In this document: positions 19,437 through 27,010 of the stretch, one piece after another
Layout: each line of letters starts with the position of its first letter
How positions within the stretch are numbered: the stretch's first letter is position 1
DNA from: Bradyrhizobium sp. CB1650
GTDB lineage: Bacteria > Pseudomonadota > Alphaproteobacteria > Rhizobiales > Xanthobacteraceae
NCBI RefSeq assembly: GCF_029761915.1
Contig: NZ_CP121695.1
Location: 5,175,501 to 5,239,500, forward strand
Length of the DNA stretch: 64,000 nt
Direction: 5' to 3'
Translations under genes and position numbers: made by a program
The notes under the pieces: generated by a model
What the model saw: only the letters and a program-made list of their open reading frames with translations
Databases searched by the model: none
Told to the model about the DNA's origin: nothing

Positions 19437-20042
19437 TTACAAGGACTTGATTTGGACCTTGCGGAATTTGATCAATCCCGCGCCGTGTTGCAGGGCGATC
19501 GAACCTTCATCGAACATTCCGTTCCGCAGTTCGGCCGTTTTCTCTCCATTGAGCACGACCGTGATGTCGCGCCCCTTCGCCGTGATCTCGAAGGTATTCC
19601 ACTTGCCGCCGGCTTTCGGCATTGTCTTGATCTCGACATAGCGTGTGATAGCGCCGGTGCCGTAACTCGGATCCGGGCGCTGGTCGAAGATATTGGCTTC
19701 ATAGCAGGTACGGTCGGTGATCTTCGTAGCATCGAGGCAGCGGAAATAAATGCCGCTGTTTGCATCGTCGCTCGGCCAGAATTCGACGCGTAGCACGAAG
19801 TCCTTGTACGGCTTCTTGCTGACGAGATAACCGGCCTCTGTGCCGTCCATCTTGTCGGCAATCACCGTGCCGTCCGCCAGATGCCAATTCGATTTACCGA
19901 CCTGATCCCATTGTTCGAGGTCCTTGCCGTCGAAAAGCGTGATCCAGCCGGCTTCCTCGGCCTTAGTCTGCGGCAGCACGGCGAAACCCGAGGCGACGAG
20001 TGCAAGGGCGATTTGCAAAGAACGCTGTAGCCTCATTGGCAT
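19437..20042 (-). CDS. DUF1080 (3-keto-disaccharide hydrolase-like) exported protein
   Basis: A 201-residue protein with a signal peptide (cleavage after QTKA) and a concanavalin-like jelly roll of the DUF1080 family: WITLFDGKDLEQWDQVG, YKDFVLRVEFWPSDDANSGIYFR and the C-terminal GSIALQHGAGLIKFRKVQIK are diagnostic. Some relatives hydrolyse 3-keto-glycosides. ATG 20042 has AGGAGG eight bases upstream. It converges on the substrate-binding protein gene and shares its lower GC content. Confidence 0.88.
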   Translation of the reverse strand: MPMRLQRSLQIALALVASGFAVLPQTKAEEAGWITLFDGKDLEQWDQVGKSNWHLADGTVIADKMDGTEAGYLVSKKPYKDFVLRVEFWPSDDANSGIYFRCLDATKITDRTCYEANIFDQRPDPSYGTGAITRYVEIKTMPKAGGKWNTFEITAKGRDITVVLNGEKTAELRNGMFDEGSIALQHGAGLIKFRKVQIKSL

Positions 20043-20286
20043 GATTGGCTCCTCCTGGTCGTCCGCCGATTGTTTCTCCGGGCGGTAGCCCAATGTTAGG
20101 ACCCTGCGCAATCTCTGGCTAGGCTCGTTCTACACTCAACGAAGATAGCGACGTGCTGCCGATCGCGACGTCATGATCAAGCCGGGCCCGATTTCGCCTG
20201 TTGGCCCAAGGCCGCCATGCAGACGTATCGGCTTCAACGTCGCTTTCTGCCAGCAAAGCGGACGCGACGAATTATGAGCGCACGCC

Positions 20287-20991
20287 TTAAGCCCGCCGCA
20301 TCAGCTTGAGCGACGCCGCAAGGCGCAGGCTGCGCTTGCCAGCGAGCGCGATGCCTTCGAGCTCACCGCTGTCTGCCGTACAGCTTCCGGAGAAGCCGAT
20401 CCCGACCTCATAGCCGCCGAACACGGGGTTCTCGCCCTTCGCCGGCGTGTGCTCCTGGTTGAGCATCTCGCCCTTCCAGCGGCCGTCCGCCGACGAGTAG
20501 GAGCCGAGATAGTAGAAGAACGCATCGCCGCCGAGAATGCGGCCGTCCATCAGCAGCATCACCCCGGAGAGTCCGGCATCGACGCCGTCGAGCGCATTCA
20601 AATGCAGCGCGTAGAGTCCGTTGGCGATGCCGCCCGGGCCGACCGTACCGCGCGGCGGCAGCGCCTCGTCATCGAGCGGCGCGAGGTTCGCCCAGAACAC
20701 GCTGTCGGGCATCGGATCCGCCTTGCCCTCGAACAGGATCGTCGATCCCTCCGTCCTGCCGCGCACCTTGATCGCAGCGACGTCGGCGCCCATCAGCGGC
20801 TTGAATTGGGGATCGTCATTGTGACGCTCGGTGATGACTTCGGCCTCGATCACGCCGTTCCTGACCTCGTAGGTGCCGAGATGCGCGAAGGCCGAATTGC
20901 CGCCCAGCATCTTGCCATTGTGCATGCACATGATGCTGCGACCGAAGGCGCCGTTGATGCCGTATTCAACCTTGTAGAGTCCGTCCAGCAA
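20287..20991 (-). CDS. GrlR-like protein, two tandem domains (paralogue 1)
   Basis: A 234-residue protein made of two related halves. Half 1 (1-~120) starts LDGLYKVEYG and has HNGKMLGGNSAFAHLGTY; half 2 (~122-234) starts ANGLYALHLN and has LMDGRILGGDAFFYYLGSY. The pattern (GLY.., G.., G.xLGGD..F..LG.Y) is that of GrlR, the small beta-barrel negative regulator of LEE type III secretion, although no secretion genes are here. The start appears to be TTG 20991, aligned with the second-half start; no ATG lies upstream before a stop. The ribosome site is weak. Paralogues are at 23054 and 27691. Confidence 0.75.
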   Translation of the reverse strand: MLDGLYKVEYGINGAFGRSIMCMHNGKMLGGNSAFAHLGTYEVRNGVIEAEVITERHNDDPQFKPLMGADVAAIKVRGRTEGSTILFEGKADPMPDSVFWANLAPLDDEALPPRGTVGPGGIANGLYALHLNALDGVDAGLSGVMLLMDGRILGGDAFFYYLGSYSSADGRWKGEMLNQEHTPAKGENPVFGGYEVGIGFSGSCTADSGELEGIALAGKRSLRLAASLKLMRRA

Positions 20992-21247
20992 TGAAATGAA
21001 CCCGCAAATGCAAGATCGAATCGGCGGCTACCTAGCATTGCCGGCGCCGCATGACCATCCGGCTTTTCCGCGCAGGGACCGTTGGCGGGCCTTCGGCTTG
21101 CGATGATGCCATCGTGCCGGTGTTTTGCCCGACGCGTCAACCGATTTCGCCAAATCAGCAAATGAGCGTTCCGGCCCTCCCGGCTACTTTGCATGGGGTT
21201 GTTTTCGAGTTTTTTGTTGCCAGGTCCCGGACGGCCTTCATCGGGCG

Positions 21248-21397
21248 TCAGTGCCGCTTGAAATATTGCACCTCGCGCTCGTGCTTCTCGGCCGCGGCGC
21301 GGCTCTTGAAGGTACCGAGATTGCGGCGCTTGCCGGTCTTCGGGTTCACCTTGCGTGAATAGAGGCGATATTCGCCGGATGTCAATTTGCGGATCAT
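21248..21397 (-). CDS. Small conserved basic protein (49 residues)
   Basis: A 49-residue basic protein with GGAGG eight bases before the ATG. It reads MIRKLTSGEYRLYSRKV then NPKTGKRRNLGTFKSRAAAEKHEREV. The three-strand-plus-helix pattern (YRLYSR / RRNLGTF / RAAAEKHER) resembles the arm-binding (AP2-like) N-terminal domain of tyrosine recombinases, so DNA binding is a reasonable guess. It stands alone with no recombinase. I recall this type as common in Bradyrhizobium, which supports it as a real gene, but the function is unknown. Confidence 0.75.
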   Translation of the reverse strand: MIRKLTSGEYRLYSRKVNPKTGKRRNLGTFKSRAAAEKHEREVQYFKRH

Positions 21398-21502
21398 GAT
21401 CGCGCCTCCCGCTTGTCCAGACCTCAACGACCGGCGTGCAGGCGGGTTCCTTTTCGGAGCTTGCATTTGCCCGCAACAACCTGGCGTCCTACATGACGTG
21501 AG

Positions 21503-22321
21503 CTAGAAGCACAGCGTGGTGACGAGCTTGCCTTGCTTGTCCTTGATCGCGTAGGGGCAGCGCAAGCGCTCGAGCGCCTTCTTCGCATCCTCGTCGCCGA
21601 GTGCGGCGGCGCGCTCGTAATAGGCTTTCGCGGCATCCTTGTCCTTCGGGCCACCACGCCCCTCCTGGGCGAACGCGCCCATTCGCTCCAGTGCGCCGGG
21701 ATGATTCTGCGCCGCCGCCTTCTCGAACAGGGCCCGCGCGGCAACGTCATCCTTCTCGCCGCCGGCGCCATTGGAGAGCATCAGGCCGAGCTGGTACTGC
21801 GCCTCGGCATTGGTCTCGGCCGCCTTGCCGAGCAGCTCGCGCGCCCGCGCGGGATCGGCGGGTGCCGCACCTGTGCCCCCGAGCGCTGCCAGGTTGCTGA
21901 CGCCGCGGGGATTGCCGGCCTGCGCCGCCCTCTCGAGCAGCTTTCGCGCCTGCGCTTCGTCCTTTGCGACGCCTGAGCCGGTGGCATAGAGCACGCCGAG
22001 TTCGACCATAGCCGCGCTCGAGCCCTTGTCCGCCGCCCTGCGCCAGGCAGCGGCGGCGTCCGTCGTCTGCCGGTTGGCTGCATAGGCGCGTCCGAGCTCG
22101 AACATCGCGCGCCGTGACGACGGCGCGGCCTGCTTGCAGAACTTGATGGCGGTCGCGATGTCGGCGGCTGCGATCTCGGTCACGCCCTTCACATCGGCCG
22201 GCTTGTCGGGATCGCTGGGATCAGCGGCAAGCCGATCGCACAGAACCAGATCGGCCGATTGTGCATGGGCCGGCAAGGGCGCAGCGAGCACGAAGAGGAT
22301 GGCACAGAGACAGGTCCGCAT
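21503..22321 (-). CDS. Sel1-repeat (TPR-like) exported protein
   Basis: A 272-residue protein with signal peptide (cleavage after PAHAQ) and at least four Sel1-like repeats: A...LG.AYA...A..W.RAADKGS.AAM.ELG.LYA.G.GV.KD...A...L..AA and so on through to YYERAAALGDEDAKKAL. The tail has two Cys in RCPYAIKDKQGKLVTTLCF. Sel1 proteins are scaffolds for protein contacts. ATG 22321 gives the signal peptide; an upstream TTG at 22357 overlaps the previous gene's stop. It follows the ModA-like gene closely, so they are probably co-transcribed. Confidence 0.88.
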   Translation of the reverse strand: MRTCLCAILFVLAAPLPAHAQSADLVLCDRLAADPSDPDKPADVKGVTEIAAADIATAIKFCKQAAPSSRRAMFELGRAYAANRQTTDAAAAWRRAADKGSSAAMVELGVLYATGSGVAKDEAQARKLLERAAQAGNPRGVSNLAALGGTGAAPADPARARELLGKAAETNAEAQYQLGLMLSNGAGGEKDDVAARALFEKAAAQNHPGALERMGAFAQEGRGGPKDKDAAKAYYERAAALGDEDAKKALERLRCPYAIKDKQGKLVTTLCF

Positions 22322-22353
22322 CGGCGTCACGTTGCGTCCGCGGGCCGGCGAAT

Positions 22354-23022
22354 TCAAGGCTCGAGGCCCGACTGCCGCAGGACGGGCACGACCTCGGGCG
22401 AGGCCAGATAGCGCAGCAGGCGGTCGGCGGCTGCGGCATGCTTCGCATTCGCCAGACAGGCGGCAGAGAAGACCGCCGGCGTCTGCAAGGCGTGCGGAAT
22501 CGGTCCCACCACCTCGATGCCGTCGATCTGCTTCAGCTCGCTGATCTGCTGCACGGCGAGATCGGCCTCGCCGGTCACGAGCCGCTCTGCCGTAAAACCC
22601 TGCTGCACGATGGTGGCCCTGGCATTGATCTCGGCTGCAATGCCCATCCGCTCGATCAGCCCCGCGAAGTAGATTCCGCTCGCGCCCAGCCGTGAATAGG
22701 CGACCGAGCGCGCGCCGAGCAGCGCCTTCCGCAGCGCATCCTCGGTGGCGATGTCGGGATGCGCGTGCCCTGCCCTGACGGCAAGGCCGACATAGGAGCG
22801 TGCCAGGTCGACCGCGCCGTCCGCGGCCACGCGGCCTTCGCCGATGACCTCGTCGAGCCCTTCGCGCGTGAGGATCACGAGATCGGCGGTCTCGCCGTCA
22901 CGCAGCCGCTTGAGCAGAGCCTGGGTCGGCGCGAAGTCGGCGTCTATATGCACGCCCGTTGCGGTCTCAAAGGCGGACGACAGCTCACGCATCGCCCCTA
23001 ACAGGCCGAGCGTCGAGAGCAT
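22354..23022 (-). CDS. ModA-like substrate-binding domain protein without signal peptide
   Basis: A 222-residue type II periplasmic-binding fold resembling molybdate-binding ModA: LSSAFETATGVHIDADFAPTQALLKRL, GETADLVILTREGLDEV, the mid-protein SRLGASGIYFAGLIERMGI and the C-terminal RLLRYLASPEVVPVLRQSGLEP. Unlike ModA it begins almost directly at the first strand and has no signal peptide; no in-frame upstream ATG exists before the preceding gene. No permease or ATPase is nearby. A cytoplasmic sensor or storage role is possible. It sits between two GrlR-like genes and just before the Sel1 gene. Confidence 0.82.
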   Translation of the reverse strand: MLSTLGLLGAMRELSSAFETATGVHIDADFAPTQALLKRLRDGETADLVILTREGLDEVIGEGRVAADGAVDLARSYVGLAVRAGHAHPDIATEDALRKALLGARSVAYSRLGASGIYFAGLIERMGIAAEINARATIVQQGFTAERLVTGEADLAVQQISELKQIDGIEVVGPIPHALQTPAVFSAACLANAKHAAAADRLLRYLASPEVVPVLRQSGLEP

Positions 23023-23053
23023 GCGGACTGCATGTGCGATTCCGGGGTCATGA

Positions 23054-23782
23054 TCAGGCGCGATGCATCAGCTTGAGCGCGGCAGTCAGGCGCAAGCTGC
23101 GCTTGCCGGCAAACGCGGTCGCCTCCAGCACTGCCTGCTCCCCGTCATAGGTGCCGGAGAAACCGATGCCGACCTCATGGCCGCCGAAGATCGGATCGTC
23201 CTTGGCCGGCGTGTGCTCCTGGTTCAGGATCTGGCCCTTCCATCGGCCGTTCGCCGCCGTGTAGGTGCCGAGGTAATAGAACGATGCATCGCCGCCGAGG
23301 ATGCGGCCCTGGTTGAGCAGCATCACGCCGGTGAGACCGCCATGGACGCCATCCAGCATCCGCAGATGAATCGAATAAAGCCCGTCGACGATGCCGCCGG
23401 CGCCGACCCGACCTGCGACGGGCACCTCGTCCTCCGTGATCGGCGTCATCACCGACTGGAAGGGCACGCCGGGCAGCTCCTTCAGCTCGCCCTTGAAGCG
23501 ATACAGGTCGCCGTCGGGCGTCCCCTTCGCAACCAATGTCGCATCATCGGTGCCGGCCATCGCGCGGTAGTTCGGATCGGGGTTGTGGCGGACGGTCTTG
23601 ATCACGACGTCGACACCGTCGGCGGTCTTCTCATAGGTGCCGATATGGGCGAAGGCCGAATTGCCACCCAGCATCTTGCCGTTGCCGGCATGCATCACGC
23701 TCCTGCCGACCGCGTCGCCGAGCTGAAATCGCACCTTGTAAAACCCTTCGAACACCAGCGGCGTCCCCGGCCCCGTGCGCAT
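23054..23782 (-). CDS. GrlR-like protein, two tandem domains (paralogue 2)
   Basis: A 242-residue protein with the same two-half design as the gene at 20287: half 1 FEGFYKVRFQLGDAVGRS with GNGKMLGGNSAFAHIGTY, half 2 VDGLYSIHLRMLDG with NQGRILGGDASFYYLGTY, both copies followed by WKG(E/Q).LNQEHTPAK in the second half. The two proteins can be aligned end to end by eye. Start choices are ATG 23782 or GTG 23755; the latter aligns with paralogue 1. An open frame continues further upstream but without similarity. It lies 31 bases before the ModA-like gene on the same strand. Confidence 0.78.
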   Translation of the reverse strand: MRTGPGTPLVFEGFYKVRFQLGDAVGRSVMHAGNGKMLGGNSAFAHIGTYEKTADGVDVVIKTVRHNPDPNYRAMAGTDDATLVAKGTPDGDLYRFKGELKELPGVPFQSVMTPITEDEVPVAGRVGAGGIVDGLYSIHLRMLDGVHGGLTGVMLLNQGRILGGDASFYYLGTYTAANGRWKGQILNQEHTPAKDDPIFGGHEVGIGFSGTYDGEQAVLEATAFAGKRSLRLTAALKLMHRA

Positions 23783-23869
23783 GCGAGCGCAGTCTATCCC
23801 GCTTTCGCCGGGGATGGACAAATTTCGGGCCGGCACGGCCGCCGGACCACAGCAGCGAGCGTCATCAAA

Positions 23870-23908
23870 ATGCAAAAATCCGCCAGGGCCTTTCGGCTCT
23901 GGCGGATT
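23870..23908 (-). terminator. Rho-independent terminator of glnII
   Basis: Read on the minus strand, AATCCGCCAG pairs with CTGGCGGATT (23899-23908 with 23877-23886) with extra GCC/GGC pairing inside, followed by TTTTTGCATTTT. It lies about 45 bases past the glnII stop. A second GC-rich hairpin (CCCGGGC...GCCCGGG) lies between it and the stop codon. Confidence 0.85.
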
Positions 23909-23953
23909 GAAAGCGACCCGGGCCAGCCCCCCAAGCCCGGGCCGGGAGGGATC

Positions 23954-24988
23954 TTAGGCCGCTGCCTTCTTGTCGGTCGGCACGGACGAGATCGTCTTCA
24001 GGATCTGCGAAGCGATCTGGTATGGGTCGCCCTGCGAGTTCGGACGACGGTCTTCCAGATAGCCCTTGTAGCCGTTGTTGACGAAGGAGTGCGGAACGCG
24101 GATCGAGGCACCGCGGTCGGCCACGCCATAGCTGAACTTGTTCCAGGGCGCGGTCTCGTGCTTGCCGGTCAGACGCTTGTCGTTGTCCGGGCCGTAGACG
24201 GCGATGTGGTCCATCAGGTTCTTCTCGAAGGCCGCCATCAGCGCCTCGAAGTACTCCTTGCCACCGACTTCACGCATGTAGGCGGTCGAGAAGTTGGCGT
24301 GCATGCCCGAGCCGTTCCAATCGGTGTCGCCGAGCGGCTTGCAGTGGAATTCGATGTCGATGCCGTACTTCTCGGTGAGGCGCAGCATCAGGTAGCGGGC
24401 CATCCACATCTGGTCGGCAGCGGTCTTGGAGCCCTTGCCGAAGATCTGGAATTCCCACTGGCCCTTCGCGACTTCCGCGTTGATGCCTTCATGGTTGATG
24501 CCGGCAGCCAAGCAGAGGTCGAGATGCTCTTCGACGATCTTGCGGGCGACGTCGCCGACGTTCGAGTAGCCGACGCCGGTATAGTACGGACCCTGCGGCG
24601 CCGGATAGCCGGACGACGGGAAGCCGAGCGGACGGCCATCCTTGTAGAAGAAGTATTCCTGCTCGAAGCCGAACCAGGCGCCGGCGTCATCGAGGATGGT
24701 GGCGCGCTTGTTGGACGGATGCGGGGTCTTGCCATCGGGCATCATGACTTCGCACATCACCAGGACACCGTTGGTGCGGGCGCTGTCCGGGAACACCGCG
24801 ACCGGCTTCAGCACGCAATCGGAGCTGTGGCCTTCGGCCTGCTGGGTGGAGGAGCCATCGAAGCCCCAGAGCGGAAGCTGCTCGAGCGTCGGGAACGACG
24901 CGAATTCCTTGATCTGAGTCTTGCCGCGCAAATTCGGAGTCGGCGTATATCCGTCGAGCCAGATGTACTCGAGCTTGTACTTTGTCAT
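23954..24988 (-). CDS. glnII: Glutamine synthetase II (eukaryote-like)
   Basis: A 344-residue type II glutamine synthetase, which makes glutamine from glutamate, ammonia and ATP. The length (about 100 residues less than GSI) and the sequence KLEYIWLDGYTPTPNLRGKT, PLWGFDGSSTQQAEGHSSD, FGFEQEYFF (metal Glu pair), HANFST and GHETAPWNKFSYGVADRGASIR are those of rhizobial and plant GSII. No adenylylation Tyr loop is expected. Transcription probably starts from the -24/-12 promoter at 25072-25087, giving a leader of about 70 bases. gstI is divergent upstream and a terminator follows, so the gene is monocistronic. Confidence 0.97.
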   Translation of the reverse strand: MTKYKLEYIWLDGYTPTPNLRGKTQIKEFASFPTLEQLPLWGFDGSSTQQAEGHSSDCVLKPVAVFPDSARTNGVLVMCEVMMPDGKTPHPSNKRATILDDAGAWFGFEQEYFFYKDGRPLGFPSSGYPAPQGPYYTGVGYSNVGDVARKIVEEHLDLCLAAGINHEGINAEVAKGQWEFQIFGKGSKTAADQMWMARYLMLRLTEKYGIDIEFHCKPLGDTDWNGSGMHANFSTAYMREVGGKEYFEALMAAFEKNLMDHIAVYGPDNDKRLTGKHETAPWNKFSYGVADRGASIRVPHSFVNNGYKGYLEDRRPNSQGDPYQIASQILKTISSVPTDKKAAA

Positions 24989-25071
24989 TGAGCCTCTCTG
25001 TAGATGATGCGAAAGGTGGGAACCGGGAGTTCCCGCACGTTTACCCGGCCATCATCGGCCGCCCGTTTACA

Positions 25072-25087
25072 AGCATGTTGCGTGCCA
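25072..25087 (-). promoter_or_regulatory. Sigma-54 (-24/-12) promoter of glnII
   Basis: The minus strand reads TGGCACGCAACATGCT, matching TGGCACG-N4-TTGCT at 15 of the fixed positions that matter (GG at -24, GC at -12, correct spacing) with one A-for-T difference. It lies ~84 bases before the glnII ATG. glnII of Bradyrhizobium is known to be transcribed from an RpoN/NtrC-dependent promoter. I could not place convincing NtrC (GCACC-N5-GGTGC) sites upstream, only half sites. Confidence 0.85.
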
Positions 25088-25521
25088 AAAGGCCGCATTG
25101 CTGACCTTTATCCACCGGGCGGTTCGTGCCGGCGGACCGACCGGTGGTCCACAGGGCCATGCGTCATAGCAGCGCACCTTTCCGTGAAGCTGCACTGCAA
25201 AAATCCCGCGGAAAACGCTCGATTCTGATGCAGCCCGGCGCTGCAGCACCGACGCCGATGAAAGGCGCAGCACCGCCCCGCAATTTTTGCAAAGCCGCCG
25301 CCCGTCCCCCGCAACCTTCGCAATGGCCCAAGCGTTAGTCACTCCTCTGGTGCCTCGGCGGAAGCAAAATGGTAATCGCCCAATAAATGGGCAGACAGTG
25401 ATCTCCTTTTGAGCACTTTGCATTCCCAGATGCTCGGCCAATATCGAGATTCCAGTAACCACAATCGAACGAGTCGGGCGCAGCATTGGAGGCCAAGCGC
25501 TTCGACCAAGGAGATAGCGCA
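25088..25521. promoter_or_regulatory. Divergent regulatory region between glnII and gstI
   Basis: About 430 bases without a supported gene. It must hold the upstream activator sites of glnII and the promoter of gstI. GCACC/GGTGC-like half sites occur (for example near 25172-25178 and 25265-25272) but no full palindrome was found. Open frames across it on either strand are not coding by composition. Confidence 0.5.
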
Positions 25522-25725
25522 ATGATCAACAATGGTCTGAGTCAGGGATCTGCACAGATCTACCAATTCCCCGTCGGCGGTCGCGCCGCTCTCGGGGGAC
25601 GCCGCTATGGCGAGAAACAACTTCCCGTCGATCACGTTTCGCGTCCCGTGAACGAATCGATCTGCAGCGATAGCTGGTATCACCAGGCGGCGATCGACGA
25701 GGCCAAGCCGAAATGGGATCGATGA
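25522..25725 (+). CDS. gstI: GstI, DUF2735 inhibitor of glnII translation
   Basis: A 67-residue protein of the DUF2735 family, recognised by SAQIYQFPVGGRAALGGRRYGE near the N-terminus. In Rhizobium leguminosarum the homologous gene gstI lies divergently upstream of glnII and its product lowers glnII translation. The same arrangement is seen here, so the role is assigned mainly by position plus the IYQFP motif. ATG 25522 has AAGGAG eight bases upstream. The C-terminal part (WYHQAAIDEAKPKWD) is aromatic and acidic. A strong bidirectional terminator follows. Confidence 0.82.
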   Translation: MINNGLSQGSAQIYQFPVGGRAALGGRRYGEKQLPVDHVSRPVNESICSDSWYHQAAIDEAKPKWDR

Positions 25726-25778
25726 TGCCCGCGTTCGGTTCGGTACCCCGTGCTCGCGCGAGCCCAGGCGGCAGCTTG

Positions 25779-25814
25779 AAAAAGGGTCGAAACAACGTCG
25801 TTTCGACCCTTTTT
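25779..25814. terminator. Bidirectional rho-independent terminator
   Basis: A perfect 15-bp inverted repeat (AAAAAGGGTCGAAAC at 25779-25793, complement at 25800-25814) with a 6-base loop. The A-run on one side and T-run on the other make it functional in both directions. It separates the converging gstI and MliC-like genes. Confidence 0.93.
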
Positions 25815-25849
25815 GATTCTTGTCGATTCTCGGGACTCGGGACTTGGAC

Positions 25850-26161
25850 TCAGATCACCTCGCAGGCGGTGACCGGTCGCTTGAGATGCTTGACCGTGGT
25901 CGTGCCTGTCTTGCCAATTTTCAGCGTGATGCCCGCCCCTGAATAGCGTGCGCCCGAAGCCGTCAGCCGCTTGGCAAGCGTGATGGGCTCCCCGTCGATC
26001 TGGAGAAAGGCACGCTTGTCGTAGTCATAAAACCCCACGATGAACTGCGTACCATCGGCACAACGATAGGTCTGGAACGTCTGCGCACTCGCCGGCTGCG
26101 CCTGGAAGGTTCCGCCTGCCAGCAGTACGAAAGCCAAAATAATGGCCTTGTGCCGGTCCAT
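25850..26161 (-). CDS. MliC-like (C-type lysozyme inhibitor fold) exported protein
   Basis: A 103-residue exported protein with signal peptide (cleavage after QPASAQ). The mature part reads YRCADGTQFIVGFYD, FLQIDGEPITLAKRLTASGARY and ends CEVI, which matches the small beta-barrel of MliC/PliC lysozyme inhibitors: Cys near each end and the SASGARY-like inhibitory loop (TASGARYSG here). Lipid anchoring is not expected because the signal has no lipobox. GGGGG lies six bases before the ATG. The tail WxxG-type residues of classical MliC are absent, so inhibition is unproven. Confidence 0.72.
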   Translation of the reverse strand: MDRHKAIILAFVLLAGGTFQAQPASAQTFQTYRCADGTQFIVGFYDYDKRAFLQIDGEPITLAKRLTASGARYSGAGITLKIGKTGTTTVKHLKRPVTACEVI

Positions 26162-26247
26162 GATCGCCCCCTGTAATAGACTTCAAGAAAAAACCCGAAG
26201 GACGCCGGCTGCAGGCGTCCGCCGGCAGCATAGCTCAAGCTGATCCC

Positions 26248-26991
26248 ATGTCAGACTCCCCCACCCGCCACCTCAACCTGCAAGGCGCCAGCAATTTCCG
26301 CGATCTCGGCGGCTATCCGACAGCCGACGGCCGCATCACGCGCTGGCGCCATATCTTCCGCTCCAACCATCTCGGCCTCCTCACTGCGGCCGATATTGAG
26401 ATCGTCCGCGCGCTCGGCGTGAGGAGCGCATTCGATTTTCGCGGGGTGGAGGAGCGCGCGGCCGGCATCTGCGTGGTCAACGAGATCACAGTGCATTCGC
26501 TGCCGATCGAACCGACCGTCGTGGCCGCGTTGCGCGCCGAGCTTGCGAGGGGCACGCTGACCGCGCCGGTTGCGCTGGAGATCATGCGCGAATCCTACCG
26601 CAACTATGTCCGCTACAACACGCACAGCTTCCGCACGCTGTTCCAGCACCTCCTGGAGGACCGCGCGCCGCTGATCATCCACTGCACAGCCGGCAAGGAC
26701 CGCACCGGCTTTGCCAGCGCACTGATCCTGCATGCGCTCGGCGTGGCTGACGATGTCATTTCCGAGGATTACCTGCTGACCAACCAACTCTATCGTCGCG
26801 ACACCTCCAATGCCGCCGATCTTCCCGCCGATGTGCTCGATGCCATCGGAAGCGTCGAGGCCACCTATCTCGATGCCGGCTTCGAGGCCGTCCGTGCCGA
26901 ATATGGCGATCTCGAATCCTACTTGCACGACGGGCTCAAGCTCGGCACACCGGAGCGGACCGCGCTGAAGGCGCGCTATCTGCAATCCTAG
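26248..26991 (+). CDS. Tyrosine-protein phosphatase (Y_phosphatase3 family)
   Basis: A 247-residue cytoplasmic phosphatase. The CX5R active site is HCTAGKDRTG with Cys146 and Arg152; the N-terminal NFRDLGGYPTADGR is the other family signature, close to MptpB-type lipid/tyrosine phosphatases and ARO/Siw14-like enzymes. Asp151 inside the P-loop (KDR) is typical of this triple-specificity group. It is followed 19 bases later by the SDR gene, so they may be co-transcribed. The substrate is unknown. Confidence 0.92.
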   Translation: MSDSPTRHLNLQGASNFRDLGGYPTADGRITRWRHIFRSNHLGLLTAADIEIVRALGVRSAFDFRGVEERAAGICVVNEITVHSLPIEPTVVAALRAELARGTLTAPVALEIMRESYRNYVRYNTHSFRTLFQHLLEDRAPLIIHCTAGKDRTGFASALILHALGVADDVISEDYLLTNQLYRRDTSNAADLPADVLDAIGSVEATYLDAGFEAVRAEYGDLESYLHDGLKLGTPERTALKARYLQS

Positions 26992-27010
26992 GTGCCTTGC
27001 CCGGAGGTCG

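Noticed and set aside
25405..25425. TGAGCACTTTGCA as a possible sigma-54 promoter for gstI
   Set aside because: The GG of the -24 box is missing and the spacing between the blocks is too short.
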